Shown: one piece after another, positions 60,600 to 64,000 of the stretch
Layout of the letters: every line of letters begins with the position of its first letter
Position numbering within the stretch: the stretch's first letter is position 1
Source: Micromonosporaceae bacterium KJ-029
Lineage (GTDB): Bacteria > Actinomycetota > Actinomycetes > Mycobacteriales > Micromonosporaceae
Direction of reading: 5' to 3'
NCBI GenBank assembly: GCA_005402585.1
Contig: BIFP01000048.1
Coordinates: forward strand, 186,001 to 250,000
Length of the DNA: 64,000 nt
Position numbers and translations under genes: made by a program
The notes under the pieces: generated by a model
Seen by the model: only the letters and a program-made list of their open reading frames with translations
What the model was told of the DNA's origin: nothing
Database searches by the model: none

Positions 60600-61577
60600 A
60601 TGCCAGACTCTTCACGCCCCCCTGCTCGCCCGGCCGTCGTCAACGTTCGATCGGTCTCCTGCCGGTACGGCGACTACGTCGCCGTCGACGATGTCAGCCT
60701 GGCCGTGCCTCGCGGCAGCATCCATGCACTCCTCGGCACGAACGGCGCGGGCAAGACGACGCTGCTGGAAACGATCCAGGGGTTTCGCCGTCCCGCGGCC
60801 GGGAGCGTGCGGGTCTTCGACGCCGACCCGTGGTCGCACCGCGCGGCCGTCGCCGCCAGGACGGGCACGATGCTGCAGGAGTCCGGGCTCGTGGACGAGA
60901 TGACGGTCACCGACCAGCTCTCGCTCTGGAAGGGGGTCAGCGTCCGGGAGGACGAGATCGGCAGGGTGCTCGAGCTGGTGGGGCTGACGCACCGCCGGAA
61001 GGTGCCGGTCGCTGTCCTGTCCGGGGGCGAGCGCCGACGCCTGGACTTCGCGATGGCGCTGTGGGGCGACCCGGAGCTCGTCGTCCTCGACGAGCCGACG
61101 ACTGGCCTCGACCCGCAGTCCCGCCGCACGATGTGGTCGATCATCCGCGACCTCAACGACCGCGGGGCGACGGTGCTGCTCACCACGCACTACCTCGACG
61201 AGGCGCAGGGCCTCGCCGACTCCGTGACGATCCTCGACAGGGGCCGCGTCGCGGTGAAGGGACGGATGTCGGACGTCCTCGCCGCGATACCGTCCCGCAT
61301 CGCGTTCGAGGTCGCCGCCTCCCCCGAGGCGCTCGACGAGCTCGACCGGCGGGTGTCCGGCGAGTTGGGCCGGATACCCGCCGGAGGAGGGGATTCGGGT
61401 CACGCCGGGGAGTCGGTCACGATCCGCACCCCCGCACCGCAGGACGACGTAGCCGCGGTCGTCGACTGGGCGCGCGCGCACGGTGCGCGTCTGGAGCGAT
61501 TCCGCTGCGCACCCGCTTCGCTCGAGGAGGTCTTCTTCGAGCTACCCTCGCTCGCCCCCGGAAAGGCCGGCCGATGA
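60600..61577 (+). CDS. ABC exporter ATPase (DrrA-like)
   Basis: 325 residues. Walker A G-T-N-G-A-G-K-T-T, signature L-S-G-G-E-R-R-R, Walker B L-V-V-L-D-E-P-T-T-G-L-D-P and H-loop T-T-H-Y; C-terminal regulatory region. ATG with GGGAGC close upstream. Overlaps the permease gene by 4 nt. Exports a drug, lipid or peptide; its neighbour two-component system probably senses the substrate. Confidence 0.92.
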   Translation: MPDSSRPPARPAVVNVRSVSCRYGDYVAVDDVSLAVPRGSIHALLGTNGAGKTTLLETIQGFRRPAAGSVRVFDADPWSHRAAVAARTGTMLQESGLVDEMTVTDQLSLWKGVSVREDEIGRVLELVGLTHRRKVPVAVLSGGERRRLDFAMALWGDPELVVLDEPTTGLDPQSRRTMWSIIRDLNDRGATVLLTTHYLDEAQGLADSVTILDRGRVAVKGRMSDVLAAIPSRIAFEVAASPEALDELDRRVSGELGRIPAGGGDSGHAGESVTIRTPAPQDDVAAVVDWARAHGARLERFRCAPASLEEVFFELPSLAPGKAGR

Positions 61578-62347
61578 CCTCCTCCCCTACGACTTCGGTG
61601 CCGGCGAAGCCGGCTGCCCGGCTCGTCCGCGCGCTCATGGCCGCGGAGCTGCGCGTTTTCCTCCGCCAGCCCGTGATGCTCGCTCTCACGCTGCTGCTGC
61701 CCGCCGGGCTCCTCGCGATCACCGCGATCGCCGAGACCACCGGCGGCGCCGCCGCCTGGGCGCAGATCGCGGGCCGGAACATGGTCGCGGCGCAGTGCAT
61801 CACCGTCTACTTCGTCGCCCTGAACACCGTGACCGCCCGCCGTCACACGCTCGCGCTCAAGCGGCTGCGCACCACGGCGCTGCCCGGCCCGGGCATCGTC
61901 GCCGGGCTGCTGACACCGCCGCTGCTCGTGGGCGCGTTCCAGCTGACCGCGATCCTCGCCGGCCTCGTGTTGCTGGGGTCGCCGCCGCCCGAGCAGCCGT
62001 GGCTCGTCGCGGCCTCCGCCGTGCTCGGGACCGTGATCGCGGCGTTCGCCGGGGTCGTGACGAGCGCGTTCACCGCCACGCCCGAGAAGGCGCAGTGGAC
62101 GATGCTTCCGCTGTTCGTCGCCGCCATGGGCTCGGTCGCGGTGCTCCCCTCGCTCGACGACGGCATCGGAAGCGCCGCGCTCCGGCTCGTGCCGATGGTC
62201 GCGAACGCCCACCTCACCAGCGACGCCTGGTGGTCGGCCGCGCCCGACTTCGGGCAGGTCGCGCTCGACCTTGCGATCATGGTCGTGTGGATCGGGGCGC
62301 TCGGCGTCCTGTCCGTGCGTACGTTCCGCTGGGAGCGGCGGCGCTGA
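61574..62347 (+). CDS. ABC-2 type permease
   Basis: 257 residues, six TM segments (about 40-255), ABC-2 family. Partner of the ATPase upstream. 26 nt separate it from the kinase gene, so the four genes form one operon. Confidence 0.9.
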   Translation: MTSSPTTSVPAKPAARLVRALMAAELRVFLRQPVMLALTLLLPAGLLAITAIAETTGGAAAWAQIAGRNMVAAQCITVYFVALNTVTARRHTLALKRLRTTALPGPGIVAGLLTPPLLVGAFQLTAILAGLVLLGSPPPEQPWLVAASAVLGTVIAAFAGVVTSAFTATPEKAQWTMLPLFVAAMGSVAVLPSLDDGIGSAALRLVPMVANAHLTSDAWWSAAPDFGQVALDLAIMVVWIGALGVLSVRTFRWERRR

Positions 62348-62373
62348 GCGCGACGCGGAGCGAGGAGGACAGG

Positions 62374-63579
62374 ATGGATGCACTGACGGCGGGTGGCCGG
62401 GACCGGTTCCGCGCCATCACCGTCTACGTGCGCGCCACGCACGCGGTCCTCGCCGCCGCGTCCGCCGTCGCGCCCGTCATCGCCCTGCTGCTCGTCCCGC
62501 CGCCGGTCGTCACGTCGGTCGCCGTCGTCGTGCTGGGAGCGATCGTCGCGACGGGCGGCGCGGTGCTCGCTTCCCCGGGCTTTGCACCAGCGGGACCGCT
62601 CGTCCGGGCGTTCGCCTCAGGGCCCCGTCGGGCGGCGCTCGGCGTGCTCGTCGTCGCCGCCGCAGTCTCGCTGGTCGTGGTCCTGCCGGAGACCGGTGGG
62701 CAGGTCTCGCTCGCGGCTGCGCCCATGGCATGGGCGCTGCGGGCGATCTGCGACGGCTCGTTCTGGTCCGGGATCGTCCGCGTGGCCGGCGCGACCGCCT
62801 TGGCGGGACTCGTCGTCGCGCTGGTCGCCGCGGCGGCCGGGACCGGCTGGAACCCGCTCACTCTCGGCGTCGCGGCGCTGCTCGCCCTCGGCGTCCTCGG
62901 GCAGGACGCGATATACCTGCTCGCGATCGAACTCGATGACCTCCGGGAGCTGGAGGCCGAACGGGCCGTCCGCACCGAGCGCAAGCGGTTCGCGGGCGAC
63001 CTGCACGACATCCAGGGCCAGCACCTCGGCCTCATCGCCGTGGAGGCCGTGATCGTGGGCCGGCTCATCGCCGCGGGTCGGACCGACGAGGCCGCCCGGC
63101 ACGCCGCCCGGGTGCAGGAGGTCGCGACCGCTGCGCTCGACGAGCTGCACCGCGTCGTGCACGCCTACCGCGAGGTTTCGCTCGACGCCGAGATCGCGAA
63201 CGCCGCCCGCGTCCTCGAGGCCGCCGGCATCGCCGCGGACGCCCGGGCGGGAGAGCCCGCCGCGCTGCCGGCGTCCCACGACCGGCTTCTCGGACTGACC
63301 GTGCGGGAGGCCGTCACCAACGTGCTGAAGCACACCCGCGCCGAGTCCTGCCGCATCGAGACCGGCCCGACGGAGCGCGACGGCCGGCGCGGGGTCCGGC
63401 TGACGGTCGTCGACTCCGGCCCGTCCGCCGCGGTCCCGACGCCTGGCCCTGCGGGAACCGGCCTCGCCGCGCTGCGCGAGCGCTTCGCCGGCCTCGGCGG
63501 TCGTCTCGACTTCTCCGCGTCCGAGACGGGCGCGACGCTCGACGCCTGGCTGCCCATCCCGGAAGGACCACCGTCATGA
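62374..63579 (+). CDS. NarL-type sensor histidine kinase
   Basis: 401 residues. Five or six TM helices (about 15-185), then the HisKA_3 dimerisation helix with the phospho-His in F-A-G-D-L-H-D-I-Q-G-Q and a HATPase (G-T-G-L-A-A-L-R-E-R). Intact, unlike the kinase at 57636. ATG with GGAGGACAG upstream. Overlaps the regulator by 4 nt. Confidence 0.92.
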   Translation: MDALTAGGRDRFRAITVYVRATHAVLAAASAVAPVIALLLVPPPVVTSVAVVVLGAIVATGGAVLASPGFAPAGPLVRAFASGPRRAALGVLVVAAAVSLVVVLPETGGQVSLAAAPMAWALRAICDGSFWSGIVRVAGATALAGLVVALVAAAAGTGWNPLTLGVAALLALGVLGQDAIYLLAIELDDLRELEAERAVRTERKRFAGDLHDIQGQHLGLIAVEAVIVGRLIAAGRTDEAARHAARVQEVATAALDELHRVVHAYREVSLDAEIANAARVLEAAGIAADARAGEPAALPASHDRLLGLTVREAVTNVLKHTRAESCRIETGPTERDGRRGVRLTVVDSGPSAAVPTPGPAGTGLAALRERFAGLGGRLDFSASETGATLDAWLPIPEGPPS

Positions 63580-64000
63580 CCGACTCCCCGATCCGCGTGC
63601 TCCTCGCCGACGACGAGGTCCTCCTCCGCGAGGCCGTCATGGCGCTCCTCAGCCTCGAGGACGGCATCGAAATCGTCGGCACGGCCCAGGACGGCCGCGA
63701 CGCCGTCGCGCTCGTCGCCCGTACCCGTCCGGACGTGGCGGTGCTCGATCTGGAGATGCCCCGGATGGACGGCGTCGAGGCCGCGACCGCCATTCGAGCG
63801 GCAGCGCCCGGCACCCGCGTCGTGCTCCTCACCCGGCACGCCCGGCCAGCGATCCTCCGACGGGCGCTCAACGCGGGCGTCTCCGCGTTCGTGACCAAGG
63901 CGACCTCGGTAAAGGAGCTGCCGAGCATCCTCCGCCAGGTGTCGCGCGGCGGCCGGTACGTCGACGGCACGGTCGCCGCGGCCGCGCTCTCCGAAAGCGA
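63576..64000 (+). CDS. NarL-family response regulator (3' outside window)
   Basis: The first 141 residues: receiver domain with D-D-E near residue 12, phospho-acceptor in V-A-V-L-D-L-E-M-P and Lys in F-V-T-K-A-T. The LuxR HTH lies beyond the window edge. Pairs with the upstream kinase and presumably controls the ABC exporter. Confidence 0.92.
   Translation, partial: MTDSPIRVLLADDEVLLREAVMALLSLEDGIEIVGTAQDGRDAVALVARTRPDVAVLDLEMPRMDGVEAATAIRAAAPGTRVVLLTRHARPAILRRALNAGVSAFVTKATSVKELPSILRQVSRGGRYVDGTVAAAALSES

Overview
This is a 64 kb stretch of a high-GC actinomycete chromosome. GTG and TTG starts, 4-nt start/stop overlaps, Sfp-type and Ybt-type genes, IS701 debris and the overall gene content suit a Micromonosporaceae-like soil or marine actinomycete, but the genus is an inference. 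No rRNA, tRNA or CRISPR array was seen.

Region 1 (1-15.2 kb) is a leftward, five-gene, translationally coupled operon for a yersiniabactin/pyochelin/coelibactin-type metallophore: NRPS A (ArCP-Cy-A-PCP-Cy-A-PCP), NRPS B (docking-Cy-A-MT-PCP-TE), a saccharopine-dehydrogenase-like reductase, a thiazolinyl imide reductase and a type II thioesterase. The end of an acyl-AMP ligase enters from the left. Divergently transcribed are the Sfp-type phosphopantetheinyl transferase that would activate the carrier proteins and a DHA2-type exporter (15.2-17.6 kb). Two type-6 ABC transporters resembling YbtP/YbtQ (35.8-39.4 kb) probably belong to the same pathway, so the cluster may span 1-39.4 kb.

Region 2 (17.7-35.8 kb) is an unusual tailoring block. 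It has two P450s, two stand-alone condensation-domain proteins, a ferritin-like diiron oxygenase, an O-methyltransferase and a second methyltransferase. It also has an LLM flavin monooxygenase coupled to an FMN reductase, a single ACP with an altered DSL motif, an acyl-CoA-dehydrogenase-fold monooxygenase, and MaoC, SDR and ALDH enzymes. A recurring ACGACA/TGTCGT-core motif sits at or next to most of the promoters here and also near the NRPS start. No dedicated transcription factor lies between 1 and 39 kb. A 164-bp nested palindrome separates the block from the ABC transporters.

Region 3 (39.4-51.3 kb) is mixed housekeeping: a DHFR-like reductase, an excisionase-type HTH protein with a DUF4180 protein, and a secreted/membrane/Rieske trio. 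It continues with a GH20 hexosaminidase, a broken GH5-FN3-CBM2 cellulase and a twice-frameshifted beta-lactamase-like gene. It ends with a sulfur amino-acid ABC importer preceded by a SAM-IV riboswitch and a cysteine-type leader peptide.

Region 4 (51.3-64 kb) is a degraded accessory zone. It holds remnants of at least three IS types, a truncated methyltransferase, a response regulator that lost its output domain at an IS701 remnant, a kinase with a frameshift in a seven-G run, and a TreZ fragment. These lie among intact genes: GNAT, DoxX, an ECF41-like sigma factor, a serine hydrolase, and an ABC exporter with its own two-component system that runs off the right edge.
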